Positions 34,777-43,786 of a DNA stretch of 64,000 nt are shown in pieces (position 1 is the first letter of the stretch; each line of letters starts with the position of its first letter). The DNA lies in assembly GCA_041394265.1 (NCBI GenBank), contig JAWKIO010000005.1, positions 3,906,001-3,970,000 of the forward strand, given 5' to 3'. Below the pieces are notes generated by a model that did not search any database, had not been told where the DNA came from, and worked only from the letters and a program-made list of their open reading frames with translations. This DNA is from Acidimicrobiales bacterium. GTDB lineage: Bacteria; Actinomycetota; Acidimicrobiia; Acidimicrobiales; SZUA-35. Both the position numbers and the translations under genes were made by a program.

Positions 34777-36260
34777 ATCGAACCGTCCAGGAGTTCGATG
34801 AGCGCCTGACCCACCAATCGTGAGGCTCCGAACGTGGCGATGTCGACCTCGTCGCTGTTCACGAAACCCATGTCGACGACGACCGCGTTGCCCCCGGAGG
34901 CCTTCGCCTTGGAGGCGACGTCGGTGGCTGCTCGCCGCGCGCCCTCGTCACGATGCAGTTCGCGTCCGACGATGACCGTCAGCACGCCCGGCTCGGCGCG
35001 AAAGTCGTCGGGGACGTGTCGCGCCCCGACCGGAACGATCAACCTCGGCACGGCACCGCCCTCGTAGAACGGACCGAACGGTGTCGTGCCGATCGCGACG
35101 TTCTGCTGCGGCTCGATCTCCACCCAGTGGAGTTGCTGCGAGCCTGTGGCGAGGGTGTGGCGTGCGTGATCCGAGAGCGTGAACGAGGCGGCAACACGTG
35201 CGACGCTGAGCGGCGGGTCGGGCTGCGAGTCGACCCGACGCACGTCGTCGAGCCGCTGGTCGGCCATCCAGCGAGCGAGCCAGAGACTCCGCCGGTGGGC
35301 GCTCGCGAGCCGCTCGACCGGAAGGCGGCCAGCCGTCACCGCAGTCGTGAGTGCGTCCGCCACGGCGTGCAATTCCGCTTCGGCGTTGTTGGAGCCGAGG
35401 CACAGCAGGTCCGAGCCGGCGGCGACGGCGGCGACGGCGGCGGCGGGAATGCCCCGCTCACCAGAGGCTCCGACCATGTCGAGGGCGTCCGTGACGATGA
35501 CTCCGTCGAACTTCATCTGCCCCCGAAGCAACTCGCCGAGGATCGCGGGGGAGAAGGTTGCGGCAACGTCGGGATCCAGTGCGGGGACTCGGATGTGCGA
35601 GGTCATGATCGTCTTCACGCCGGCAGCGATGGCTGCCTCGAACGGGACGAACTCGCGCCTGGCGAGGAGCTGCGCATCGGCGGTGACGACGGGTTCGGTC
35701 AGGTGCGAGTCGGACGAGGTGTCACCGTGCCCAGGGAAGTGCTTTGCACAGGCGGCGACACCGGCACGCTGCACGCCCTGGATCCAGGCAGTCGTGTGGG
35801 CAGCGACCAGTTGCGGGTCGGCGCCGAAACTGCGCACGCCGATGACCGGATTGTTGGGGTCGGAGTTGACGTCGGCATCGGGAGCCAGCGTCAGATGGAT
35901 GCCGACACTGGCCAACTCGGCGCCGACAGCCCGCCCGACGGATCGAGTGACGGTGACGTCGTCGATGCGACCGAGAACGGCGTTGCCAGGGAACGGCGAG
36001 CCATCTCGCTGATGAAGCCGTGAGACGTCGCCGCCTTCCTCGTCGATCGAGACGATCGCCATTGGATTGGCGGCGTAGATCGCGCTCGTGAGTGCTGCGA
36101 CCTGATCGAGCGAGTCGACGTTGTGGGCGAAGAGGCAGACACCACCGAGCCCGGAGCGGAGCAGTGCGTCGAGCCAATCGGGCAGCTCGGTGCCGACGAA
36201 GCCTGGCATCAGTACGCCGAGTGCAAGCCGTCGCACGTTGGAGTGGTCGAGCGTGGTCAT
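34773..36260 (-). CDS. Glycoside hydrolase family 3, beta-N-acetylhexosaminidase (NagZ-like)
   Basis: Cytoplasmic GH3 enzyme of 495 aa that would split GlcNAc from chitobiose or muropeptide fragments after import. Motifs: LFAHNVDSLDQ, SIDEEGGDVSR, the His/Asp dyad region KHFPGHGDTSSDSH used as acid/base by NagZ, and the nucleophile Asp in VTDALDMVG. A C-terminal domain of about 160 residues beyond the barrel is longer than E. coli NagZ and resembles two-domain bacillus/actinobacterial forms. No signal peptide. ATG 36260 overlaps the permease stop by four bases. Confidence 0.9.
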   Translation of the reverse strand: MTTLDHSNVRRLALGVLMPGFVGTELPDWLDALLRSGLGGVCLFAHNVDSLDQVAALTSAIYAANPMAIVSIDEEGGDVSRLHQRDGSPFPGNAVLGRIDDVTVTRSVGRAVGAELASVGIHLTLAPDADVNSDPNNPVIGVRSFGADPQLVAAHTTAWIQGVQRAGVAACAKHFPGHGDTSSDSHLTEPVVTADAQLLARREFVPFEAAIAAGVKTIMTSHIRVPALDPDVAATFSPAILGELLRGQMKFDGVIVTDALDMVGASGERGIPAAAVAAVAAGSDLLCLGSNNAEAELHAVADALTTAVTAGRLPVERLASAHRRSLWLARWMADQRLDDVRRVDSQPDPPLSVARVAASFTLSDHARHTLATGSQQLHWVEIEPQQNVAIGTTPFGPFYEGGAVPRLIVPVGARHVPDDFRAEPGVLTVIVGRELHRDEGARRAATDVASKAKASGGNAVVVDMGFVNSDEVDIATFGASRLVGQALIELLDGSI

Positions 36261-37093
36261 CCCTTGACGGCTCCGCCGACGAGTCCCTGCGCCATCCGAC
36301 CCTGCACGACCACGAAGAAGGCGATCACTGGTACGGCGACGAGGACGGAGCCGGCCATGATCTGACCCCACTCCGGTGCGCCCAGGTTCGACTGCTGTGC
36401 GATGTCGCGCAGCCACAGCGGGAGCGTCTGCGCGTCGTCGTCGGTGAGGAGGACCGAGGCGAGCGCGAACTCGTTCCACACTTGGATGAAGGCGAACACG
36501 CCGGAGGCGACGAGGCCCGGGGCGATGAGCGGCAGGGTGATGCGGCGGAAGGCGCCCAACCGAGTGCAGCCGTCGACCATGGCTGCCTCCTCGAGTTCGA
36601 TGGGAACACCGGCGACGAAGCCGCGCAACATCCAGATGGTGAACGGTACGACCATCGCGATGTAGATGATGGAGACGCCGGCGACCGAGTTGAGCAGGCC
36701 GAGTCCGGAGATCATCTTGTATTGGGCGATGAACATCGCTTCGGCGGGGAGCATCTGCACCAGGATGATGGCGAGGACGAAGCTCTTGCGGCCCCGGAAG
36801 CGGAAGCGTGAGATCGCGAGCGAGGCCAGTGTGGCGAAGGCGATGCAGATCACCAGTGCGATCGCCACGACGACGAGCGACATTCTGAGCGCCTCGAAGA
36901 AGGGCGTGTCGGTGGTGACCTCGCGGTAGTTCTGCAGCGTGCCGCCGAAGGGCACGAACGTGGGGTCGAGTCGTCCGATCGTGAGCGGCGTGAGGAAGGA
37001 CGAGTTGACCATCCAGTACACAGGGAACGCCCAGAGGACGGCGACGACGAGGGCCACGAGTCCGGCCAGGAAGCGCCTGAACTTCGGCTTCAT
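36257..37093 (-). CDS. ABC transporter permease, carbohydrate type (MalG-like)
   Basis: Inner-membrane permease of 278 aa with six predicted helices. The ATPase-docking EAA loop reads EEAAMVDGCTRLGAFRRITLPL, and the last helices end in a QGLVGGAVKG tail typical of MalG/NgcG proteins. It overlaps the partner permease by one base (TGATG) and the GH3 gene by four. Substrate is inferred from the operon: GlcNAc or its dimer. Confidence 0.93.
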   Translation of the reverse strand: MKPKFRRFLAGLVALVVAVLWAFPVYWMVNSSFLTPLTIGRLDPTFVPFGGTLQNYREVTTDTPFFEALRMSLVVVAIALVICIAFATLASLAISRFRFRGRKSFVLAIILVQMLPAEAMFIAQYKMISGLGLLNSVAGVSIIYIAMVVPFTIWMLRGFVAGVPIELEEAAMVDGCTRLGAFRRITLPLIAPGLVASGVFAFIQVWNEFALASVLLTDDDAQTLPLWLRDIAQQSNLGAPEWGQIMAGSVLVAVPVIAFFVVVQGRMAQGLVGGAVKG

Positions 37094-38034
37094 CAGCGGG
37101 CATCCTCTCGTAGTAGTTCGCGCACATAGAACGAGCTCACGCCAAGGGTGATGACGAGCACGATCATCGCCGCGGCGGCAGCCGAACCGAATCGACCCTG
37201 GCCGATGCCGAGGCCGTAGATGTAGGTGCCGAGCAAGTCGTAGGCGTCACCCTTCGGGCCGAGGTCTTGCAGGAGCTGAATTTGTGCATACACACGCAGG
37301 TCCCAGATGAACTGGAGGAGCAGGAGGATGACGAGAACCGGACGGATGATCGGCATGATGATGAGGCGCAGCATCTGCCGACCGTTCGCCCCATCGAGTT
37401 GTGCGGCCTCGATCACTTCATCGCTCACCTGCGTCAGCGCGGCGTACACAGAGATCGCCACGAACGGGACCGACGCCCACGTGATGATCGTGGCGGCGAC
37501 GAAGAAGAAGCTCAATGGTTCTTCGAGCCAGTTGTGTCCGATGAAGTCGACTCCGGGCAACGCACTGAACAGGTAGTTGATGACCCCGTTGCGGGCGTCG
37601 ATCAACCAGCTCCACACCGTCATCTGAGCGACGATCGGCATGGCCCAGGCGAAGAGGAGCGAGGTCTGGAGCACGACTCGTGTCCAGGCCGGGGCCGCCT
37701 TCATGAGGAGCGCCAGGAGAATGCCGATCGTCATCGTGGCGAGTGCGGTCACGGCCATGAAGATCAGCGAGCGCACGACGATCGACCAGAAGAGCCCGTC
37801 ACCCAGGAGCGAGACGTAGTTGTCGAGCCCGACCCAGGGAGCCGGCTGGCCGAACTGCTGGCGGAGGCTGTACTCGCGCAGCGAGTTGAGTACCTGCCAA
37901 CCCATGGGGTAGGCGAGGCCGACGAGGAAGGTCGCGACCGCAGGGACGATCAGCCAGTACGGGAGCGCTGCGCCGCGCTTTCGTCGTGCTGTTGTCACCG
38001 CCTTGCCAGTTGTCGAGTCCATCGGGGTCGACAT
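37093..38034 (-). CDS. ABC transporter permease, carbohydrate type (MalF-like)
   Basis: Permease of 313 aa with a long cytoplasmic N-terminus (about 1-25), then six helices. The EAA loop is EVIEAAQLDGANGRQMLRLIIMPII. LLEQFIWDLRVYAQI-like residues follow (LLLLQFIWDLRVYAQI). With the downstream permease and the binding protein it makes the membrane part of an importer whose ATPase is not encoded here, probably a shared MsiK-type subunit elsewhere in the genome, as is usual in actinobacteria. Confidence 0.92.
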   Translation of the reverse strand: MSTPMDSTTGKAVTTARRKRGAALPYWLIVPAVATFLVGLAYPMGWQVLNSLREYSLRQQFGQPAPWVGLDNYVSLLGDGLFWSIVVRSLIFMAVTALATMTIGILLALLMKAAPAWTRVVLQTSLLFAWAMPIVAQMTVWSWLIDARNGVINYLFSALPGVDFIGHNWLEEPLSFFFVAATIITWASVPFVAISVYAALTQVSDEVIEAAQLDGANGRQMLRLIIMPIIRPVLVILLLLQFIWDLRVYAQIQLLQDLGPKGDAYDLLGTYIYGLGIGQGRFGSAAAAAMIVLVITLGVSSFYVRELLREDAR

Positions 38035-38105
38035 GTCGCGTCCTTCCTCGTGGGCGCCAAGCGGTCAGGCCGGTACGCCGGCCCGACCACTTGGCGATGA
38101 ACGAA

Positions 38106-39491
38106 TCAGCCGTTGATGACGGCGTTGATCTTGTCGTCGTATTCGGCAGCCAGTGTGGCGACGTCGCCGCCTTCGGCAACTGCCTGGAAGAACTGCTCGA
38201 GGAGCTGCTGCTCCTCGACAGCGGTCCAACCGGGAGCGGCCGGGGTCAGCTTCGCACCCGCTGCGGTGTCGAGGGCGATCTGGGCGATTGCCGGGTCAGC
38301 GGCGGAATCGACGTAGACCGACCCGAAGGAGGTGTTCGCCGGGCCGAGGCCATTCTCCGCGAGGATCGTCTGGTACTCCTCGGAGAAGATGATCTCCATC
38401 AGCTGCAGGGCGCCGGCCTGCTTCTCCGACGCAGCCGAGATGCCGATGTTCGATCCACCGGCGAAGACGGGGGCGACACCACCGTCGATGCCCGGAAGGG
38501 CGTAGGCGCCGAAGGTGTCGGGGTTCCAGGTGGCGACGGCCTCGCCGGCGTCGTCCTCGGAGATGTCGCCGAGGCTCCAGTACGCCCAGTTGGGGGCCAG
38601 CGTGGTTGCCACCGCGGTGTTGGGGAGGAAGTCGTCGTTGATCGCCTGGTACGCGGTGGCGTCGGTGTCGGTCGGGTTGGCAACCGAGCCCGTGGTGAAG
38701 AGCTCCTGCCACATCTCCATGCCGGCGATCGATTCGGGAGACGACAGTGAGGCCGTCCACTCACCGCCATCGAAGGTCGCGAGCTCGCCACCGTTAGCGA
38801 AGATCCAGGCGATGCCGTCCCGCCAGTCCTGGCCCGGAATGTAGGCGCCCGACCCGGCGCTCTTGAGCGCCGCGTTCACGTCCGTGAACTCCTGCAGGTT
38901 GGCCGGCACGTCGACCCCTGCGGCTGCGTAGAGGTCCTTGCGATACCAGGCGAACCGGGAGCCGAAGTAGTAGGGGAGTGCGTAGACACTGTCACCGACC
39001 GAGCCGGCAGCGACGAAGCCCTGGAGGAGCGAATCGCCCCCGAGCTGCTCGTAGTACGGGGTGAGGTCGGTGTAAGCGCCGACGGCGGTGAAGGTTGCCG
39101 TCTGGGTGTTGCCGGTCTCGAACACGTCGGGGGTGGTCGACGAGTCGGGCAGCGCGGCAGTCAGCGAGGGAATCAAATCGCCCCAGCCGATCTGCTCGAT
39201 CGTGAGCTCGCCGCCGTTCGTGGCGGCATAGGTCTCGGTGAGGTACGTGAGTGCAGCCTCCGGCGTGTCGATGCCGGCGAGCCACAGAGTGATGTCCTGC
39301 GCTTCCCCGCTTCCTTCTGTTGCCTCGCCCGAGTCGGACGAGCCCGACGATTCGTTGCTCGCCTCGGTCGAGTCGCCTCCCGCCGAGTCGCTTCCCGCCG
39401 AGTCGCTTCCACTCGATCCGCAGGCGGCGAGCGTCGCCGCAGCCAGGGCGAGGGCGACCAACAGGGTCGCCATCCGTGTCATGCTCTTCAT
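38106..39491 (-). CDS. Extracellular solute-binding lipoprotein (sugar ABC transporter)
   Basis: Substrate-binding protein of 461 aa. Signal peptide residues 1-23 with lipobox LAA-C24, then a low-complexity Ser/Gly/Asp/Glu linker (25-60), then a type-1 SBP domain (family 1 extracellular binding protein) with LTEQIGWGDLIPS-like start, YYFGSRFAWYRKDLY and a closing helix EGGDVATLAAEYDDKINAVI. AAGGAG stands nine bases before ATG 39491. First transport gene of the operon, 61 bases after the ROK regulator. Ligand presumed GlcNAc, chitobiose or N-acetylhexosamine oligomers from gene context. Confidence 0.92.
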   Translation of the reverse strand: MKSMTRMATLLVALALAAATLAACGSSGSDSAGSDSAGGDSTEASNESSGSSDSGEATEGSGEAQDITLWLAGIDTPEAALTYLTETYAATNGGELTIEQIGWGDLIPSLTAALPDSSTTPDVFETGNTQTATFTAVGAYTDLTPYYEQLGGDSLLQGFVAAGSVGDSVYALPYYFGSRFAWYRKDLYAAAGVDVPANLQEFTDVNAALKSAGSGAYIPGQDWRDGIAWIFANGGELATFDGGEWTASLSSPESIAGMEMWQELFTTGSVANPTDTDATAYQAINDDFLPNTAVATTLAPNWAYWSLGDISEDDAGEAVATWNPDTFGAYALPGIDGGVAPVFAGGSNIGISAASEKQAGALQLMEIIFSEEYQTILAENGLGPANTSFGSVYVDSAADPAIAQIALDTAAGAKLTPAAPGWTAVEEQQLLEQFFQAVAEGGDVATLAAEYDDKINAVING

Positions 39492-39552
39492 TGCATCTAT
39501 CTCCTTGTATGGATGGATGTCGTCAGTCGGGTTGCGACGTCGGACGGCGGGA

Positions 39553-40710
39553 TCACGAGACTCCGAGCTGGCCTCTCAGGACCAGCACGACGGCGCCGAG
39601 CACGACCAAGTCGTGCCCAAGTTCGGTCATGCGCAGGTGCATGTCGCCGTGGGAGTCGGCGAGGGTGCGCTCGTGCAGCGTTGCTTCCGCTGCGGCGAGG
39701 AGCGGACCCTCGATGTAGTCAGGAGGCCCGGCCAGCACGACCTCGGTGAGGTTCAGCGCGCTGACGATCGGGGCGAGTGTCATGCTTAGGCGGTGGCCGG
39801 CCTCGGTCAGCACGGCCTTGCGGTCGGCGCCGGGTTCGGCGAGGTGGGCGTCGATGCGCGGGATGGCCAGCCATCGCTCGAGGCAACCCCGGTTGCCGCA
39901 GACACACTGCTCGCCCTCGTCGGTACCGCTCACGACATGGCCGATCTCGCCGGCGGCGTGTCGGGCGCCACGGATGACTCGGCCGTCGATCATGAGGCCC
40001 GAACCAACACCTCGACCGATGCGGACGAGCATCATGTCGGGCTGGCCCTCACCGAAGGTGAACTCGCCGACGACCGCAGCGTCGGCGTCGTTCGAGACGG
40101 CGACGGGGAGGTCGCAGGCTTCGGCCAGGCGGGCCTGCAGGGGCACATCTCGCCAGCCGAGGTTGGGGGCCGAGAGCACGACGCCCTGGTCGTCGACGAT
40201 GCCGGGAGTGCCGACACCAACGCCGATGATGGGCTGGTCGGCCAGTTCGACCAGTTCGGTGAGGAGTCGTTCGGCGGCGGCAACTGCGTCGTCGCCCAGG
40301 CTGGGCGGAATCTCGACCTCCGCTCGTTCCACCACGGCGCCGTCGAGGTCGGTGACCACACCGACGAACGACTGCGAGCCCGACAGGTCGAGGCCGATGA
40401 TGTGGTGGCCCTGCCGGTTGATCTCGAGCAGCATGGCCGGCTTGCCGGGCCGCGAACTGCTGCGGGTGCCGAGCTCGATGACGAGACCCTCCTCGACGAG
40501 GTCGCCGACGACGTCGGACATCGTGACTCGGCTGAGGCCGAGCTCGCGCGACAGGTCGGCACGAGACAGACCCTGACCCCGAAAGAGGGCCTGCAACACC
40601 AGTGCACGGTGGTGGCTTCGGGTCTCGCCGGGGCCCAGGCGCCGGTTGTTGAGGTTCGAGCCGAGCCAGCTGGTGGCCAAGCCGGCCGGAGGGGTGTCGT
40701 GGTCCCGCAT
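39553..40710 (-). CDS. ROK-family transcriptional regulator (NagC/XylR type)
   Basis: Repressor of 385 aa. A winged-helix domain (about 25-85: LVLQALFRGQGLSRADLSRELGLSRVTMSDV in two helices) is followed by a ROK sugar-binding domain. GLDLSGSQSFVGVV is the ATPase-fold phosphate loop, here non-kinase, and zinc ligands are intact in EQCVCGNRGCLERW. It opens the GlcNAc operon, so it most likely senses GlcNAc or GlcNAc-6-P and controls its own transcript through the site at 40713-40735. ATG 40710. Confidence 0.92.
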   Translation of the reverse strand: MRDHDTPPAGLATSWLGSNLNNRRLGPGETRSHHRALVLQALFRGQGLSRADLSRELGLSRVTMSDVVGDLVEEGLVIELGTRSSSRPGKPAMLLEINRQGHHIIGLDLSGSQSFVGVVTDLDGAVVERAEVEIPPSLGDDAVAAAERLLTELVELADQPIIGVGVGTPGIVDDQGVVLSAPNLGWRDVPLQARLAEACDLPVAVSNDADAAVVGEFTFGEGQPDMMLVRIGRGVGSGLMIDGRVIRGARHAAGEIGHVVSGTDEGEQCVCGNRGCLERWLAIPRIDAHLAEPGADRKAVLTEAGHRLSMTLAPIVSALNLTEVVLAGPPDYIEGPLLAAAEATLHERTLADSHGDMHLRMTELGHDLVVLGAVVLVLRGQLGVS

Positions 40711-40712
40711 GA

Positions 40713-40735
40713 TTGTTAGTAAAGATAACGAACAA
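40713..40735. promoter_or_regulatory. Candidate ROK operator before the GlcNAc operon
   Basis: ttgtt (40713) and aacaa (to 40735) bracket GTTAGTAAAGATAAC, itself GTTA/TAAC inverted. This AT-rich, interrupted palindrome stands out in a GC-rich region, directly before the repressor start, and resembles ROK (NagC/XylR) sites. The minus-strand TTATCT inside it could also serve as a -10. Confidence 0.4.
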
Positions 40736-40853
40736 ATCCCGGCGCAAGCCACTACAGATGCTGTAACCCGATTGACATCTTTCGTTTCCGCAACGAGTGG
40801 CGGGCGAACCTGCGGGTTCGTCTCGTCGGTGGAGGCGGATCGACGGCTAGAGG

Positions 40854-41444
40854 TTAGAGACGGACCCCGGCGGCGATGAGCTCCGCCTGGATCGCCTCGC
40901 GCTGAGCGCCGGCGGTCCAGCGCCGGGGGTCGAACGTGGCTTCGCCGGCGATGCCGAAGATGAGTGCACCGAGCCGATTGGCCGTGCCGCGCAGGTCGGT
41001 GGTCGTGGCGACACGCCCGGCCTCGTCGAGTCGCTGGAGACACGCATGGAATCGGTCGGCGGAACTACGGACTCGCGCCCGCTGCTCGTCGGCGAGTGCG
41101 GGGGAGCCGAGCGCCTCGCCGAAGAACGCAATCCAGATGCGCCAGTCGGCCTTGCGTACGGCGTCGATCGGCAAGATGGCCTCGGCGAGACCGACGATGT
41201 CGGTGGGGTCGGCATCAAGAACGGCAGCGACTCGAGATCGGGATCGTCGCACGGCAAGGCGGTAGGTCTCGTACATGAGCTCGGCCATGTCGTCGAAGTA
41301 GTGCGACACGATCGTGGTGGAGTGTCCGGTCGCCTCGGCGACTCGGCGCGCCGTCAGGGCGCTGCGACCTTCGGCCGCCACCAGCTCGGCGGCGATCTCG
41401 GTGACGTGGGCCCGGCGAGACTCGTGATCGACGAATTTGGGCAC
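40854..41444 (-). CDS. TetR/AcrR family transcriptional regulator
   Basis: Repressor of 196 aa with GTG start at 41444. HTH region about 15-50 (ALTARRVAEATGHSTTIVSHYF). The C-terminal region WRIWIAFFGEALGSPALADEQ resembles BetI/TetR_C_6 type ligand domains. It is divergent from the FAD-dependent dehydrogenase gene (41539), with 94 bases between starts holding an imperfect palindrome (41496-41519), the standard arrangement for a local repressor of a catabolic gene. A steroid or hydroxy-ketone ligand would match its neighbour but is conjecture. Confidence 0.9.
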   Translation of the reverse strand: MPKFVDHESRRAHVTEIAAELVAAEGRSALTARRVAEATGHSTTIVSHYFDDMAELMYETYRLAVRRSRSRVAAVLDADPTDIVGLAEAILPIDAVRKADWRIWIAFFGEALGSPALADEQRARVRSSADRFHACLQRLDEAGRVATTTDLRGTANRLGALIFGIAGEATFDPRRWTAGAQREAIQAELIAAGVRL

Positions 41445-41495
41445 TGAACATCCTCGGACCGATTGCGAACGGCGTGATCGTAACGTAGATTTTCA

Positions 41496-41519
41496 AACAG
41501 CTGTTGTGTAACAAGTGTT
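41496..41519. promoter_or_regulatory. Imperfect palindrome between divergent tetR and flavoprotein genes
   Basis: The 24-base site runs aacagctgtt then gtgtaacaagtgtt; 16 of 24 positions match the reverse complement, with outer arms AACA..TGTT and an internal TTGTgtaACAA. It lies 20 bases before the flavoprotein start and is the only palindromic element in the spacer. Confidence 0.4.
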
Positions 41520-41538
41520 GCATCTAAGGGGATTCGGA

Positions 41539-43164
41539 ATGAGTGAGTTCGATGTCGAAGCCGATGTGGTCGTGTTGGGGAGCGGGGGAGCGGCGCTGAT
41601 CGCAGCGATCGCCGCCCATCATCACGGCGCCGGCGAGGTGGTGATCGTCGAGAAGTCGGGCATGGTCGGCGGCACGACGGCCATGTCGGGCGGCATGCTG
41701 TGGATCCCGCTCAACCACCACCAGGCCGAGCACGGGATCGAGGACTCGGCCGAAGAGGTCGTGAACTACCTCGACGCCATGGCCCCCGAGATGCTCGACC
41801 CCGACGCCGTCGAAGGCTTCCTCGAGGGTGGTCCGGCGATGATCCGCTTCATCGCCGACCACACGCCGACCAAGCTCCGGCTCTTCACTGGGTTCCCCGA
41901 CTACCAACCGAACATGCTCGGTGCGATGGCCGAGGGCGGTCGTTCGCTCGATCCCGAGGCGTTCTCGTTCGAGGAGCTCGGTGGCGCTGCGAGCCGGGTC
42001 AATCCTCCGAAGTCGGGTCTGCCCAAGGTGATCTCCCGCATGGAGGAGTACTACAAAGAGCGCACGCCCGAAGAGATCGAGCACCGTCGGGCCCACGACT
42101 ATCGGGCCCAGGGTCAGGGACTCATCGGCTCGCTCTACAAGGGAGTGCTCGACCGCGATATTCCGGTGCACTTCGACACCCGGGCCCGGCGCCTCATCAC
42201 CGAAGGCGATCGTGTCGTCGGGGTCGAGGCCGAGCGTGATGGCGCAACCGTGCGCTACCGGGCCCGAAGCGGTGTGGTGATCGGTACCGGCGGCTTCGAG
42301 TGGAACGAGAAGCTCGTGAAGACGTTCCTGCGTGGCCCGATGACCGGTCCGATCAGCGTGCCCGAGTGCGAAGGCGACGGTCTGCTGATGGCGATGGAGG
42401 TGGGCGCCAGCCTCGGCAATATGTCGAACGCCTGGTGGATGACCTCGTCGAAGGAGTCGTCGGCCGGTCACCGCGACGCCCGAGCGAACTACCTGCCGTG
42501 CCAGTCCGAACGCACCCGCCCCGGCACGATCATGGTCAACAAGTACGGGCGCCGCTTCGTCAACGAGGCGCTCAACTACAACGCCATCGGCTTCGCCCTT
42601 CACAACTACGACGCGGATGTCTACGAGTTCCCGAACCTGCCGTACTGGCTGATCTTCGACGCCAAGTTCATGCCCAAGTACCGGATGTTCACCTCGATGG
42701 CCGGCGACCCGGTTCCGAGCTGGGCGATCGAAGCCGACACGCTCGAGGAATTGGGCGACAAGGCCGGGTTCGACGGCGTCGGTCTGGCCAAGACCGTCGA
42801 CCGGTTCAACGCCGATGTCCGCAACGGGCACGACGACGAATGGGGTCGGGGGGACAACACCTACGACAACTTCTGGGGCGACACCTCCCTGCCTGCGCCC
42901 TACGCCACCCTCGGCGAGATCGACACGGCGCCGTATTACGCCATCAAGATGGAGTCGGGCGTGAACGGCACCTGTGGCGGGCCGCGGGCCAATCAGAACG
43001 CCCAGGTGCTGCGGTGGGACGGCGAGCCGATCCCTGGCCTCTACGTGTGCTCGAACACGATGGCCGGCGTCACCGGTGGCGGCTACGGCGGTGCCGGTGG
43101 CACCATCGGTCCCGGCATGACCTTCGGCTTCCTCGCTGGACGCCACGCCGGTCAGAACAGCTGA
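41539..43164 (+). CDS. FAD-dependent oxidoreductase, 3-ketosteroid 1-dehydrogenase/fumarate reductase-like
   Basis: Flavoprotein of 541 aa in the FAD_binding_2 family. The dinucleotide fold VVLGSGGAALIAAIAA is at residues 11-26, MSGGMLWIPLNHH contributes to flavin binding, and the C-terminal FAD loop reads VTGGGYGGAGGTIGPGMTFGFLAG. A central GPRANQNAQVL precedes PIPGLYVCSN, as in ketosteroid dehydrogenases and fumarate reductase-like enzymes. Introduction of a double bond into a cyclic ketone is the likely reaction. ATG 41539 has AAGGGGAT upstream. Divergent from a TetR gene. Confidence 0.88.
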   Translation: MSEFDVEADVVVLGSGGAALIAAIAAHHHGAGEVVIVEKSGMVGGTTAMSGGMLWIPLNHHQAEHGIEDSAEEVVNYLDAMAPEMLDPDAVEGFLEGGPAMIRFIADHTPTKLRLFTGFPDYQPNMLGAMAEGGRSLDPEAFSFEELGGAASRVNPPKSGLPKVISRMEEYYKERTPEEIEHRRAHDYRAQGQGLIGSLYKGVLDRDIPVHFDTRARRLITEGDRVVGVEAERDGATVRYRARSGVVIGTGGFEWNEKLVKTFLRGPMTGPISVPECEGDGLLMAMEVGASLGNMSNAWWMTSSKESSAGHRDARANYLPCQSERTRPGTIMVNKYGRRFVNEALNYNAIGFALHNYDADVYEFPNLPYWLIFDAKFMPKYRMFTSMAGDPVPSWAIEADTLEELGDKAGFDGVGLAKTVDRFNADVRNGHDDEWGRGDNTYDNFWGDTSLPAPYATLGEIDTAPYYAIKMESGVNGTCGGPRANQNAQVLRWDGEPIPGLYVCSNTMAGVTGGGYGGAGGTIGPGMTFGFLAGRHAGQNS

Positions 43165-43213
43165 GTCGACGTTCGACGCAGCGGGCTCCAGCGGAGTTCG
43201 TGCCGTCCTTCGT

Positions 43214-43690
43214 TCAGAACTCGATGTCGACGTCGTCGGGGACCATCGGGTCACCGCCAACGGGCCCGCCGTCGAAGGCGTCGCCGAGGAACGCTTCGGT
43301 CAGCCATTCGAGCACCTCGTCGTCGACCTGTTCGACGTCGGTGAGGTTGAGCACGTGGTAGTAGCGGCCGTTGTACTCGGTGACCTTGCGGGAGAAGCGG
43401 TCGCTGTCGATGCGGCGGCGCACGGTGAACCCGAGCGACGTCCACTTCTTCATCGCACCGAGGATGGCGAACACCGGGCCGTTCTTGAACTGGACCTTGT
43501 CCGCCAACGGATCGACGATCAGGTCGCCACCTGTCAGACCGCGTAGGTGCCGCTCGACCCGAGCGAAGATCGGCTCGGCGGCGGGGAGTGCGGCAGCGAG
43601 GAATGCGTCGATCGTGACACCGGGTCGGCAGTCGTGTTGCTGGCCGGTTCGTCCGAACGATCGCCCGCAGTCGTCGCATTCCCACGCCAT
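43214..43690 (-). CDS. DUF5655 domain protein with N-terminal zinc ribbon-like motif
   Basis: Protein of 158 aa. Residues 2-22 (WECDDCGRSFGRTGQQHDC) carry a CxxC pair plus H and C, a small zinc-binding element. The rest is a DUF5655 domain: VERHLRGLTGGDLIVDPLADKVQFKNGPVFAILGAMKKW is partly visible in segments, with a YYHVLNLTDVEQVDDEVLEWL end. Related domains occur in proteins of the endonuclease/transport-sensing kind, but no activity is known. It converges with the flavoprotein gene and is divergent from the FAD monooxygenase at 43787. Confidence 0.82.
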   Translation of the reverse strand: MAWECDDCGRSFGRTGQQHDCRPGVTIDAFLAAALPAAEPIFARVERHLRGLTGGDLIVDPLADKVQFKNGPVFAILGAMKKWTSLGFTVRRRIDSDRFSRKVTEYNGRYYHVLNLTDVEQVDDEVLEWLTEAFLGDAFDGGPVGGDPMVPDDVDIEF

Positions 43691-43786
43691 GGCTGGCGAG
43701 TGTAGGCACCCATCGGGCGTCGCTCGCCCTCGTCGTCTGGGTGCTAGCAATGGCGCAGGGGAACGAGTAGATCGGGGGAGAGGGGC

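Noticed and set aside
41524..43260. Long minus-strand open frame (about 578 codons) opposite the ketosteroid dehydrogenase-like gene
   Set aside because: It is fully antisense to a convincing flavoprotein gene, its translation is Gly/Val/Asp/His/Arg-rich with no domain, and such antisense frames are expected at this GC content.
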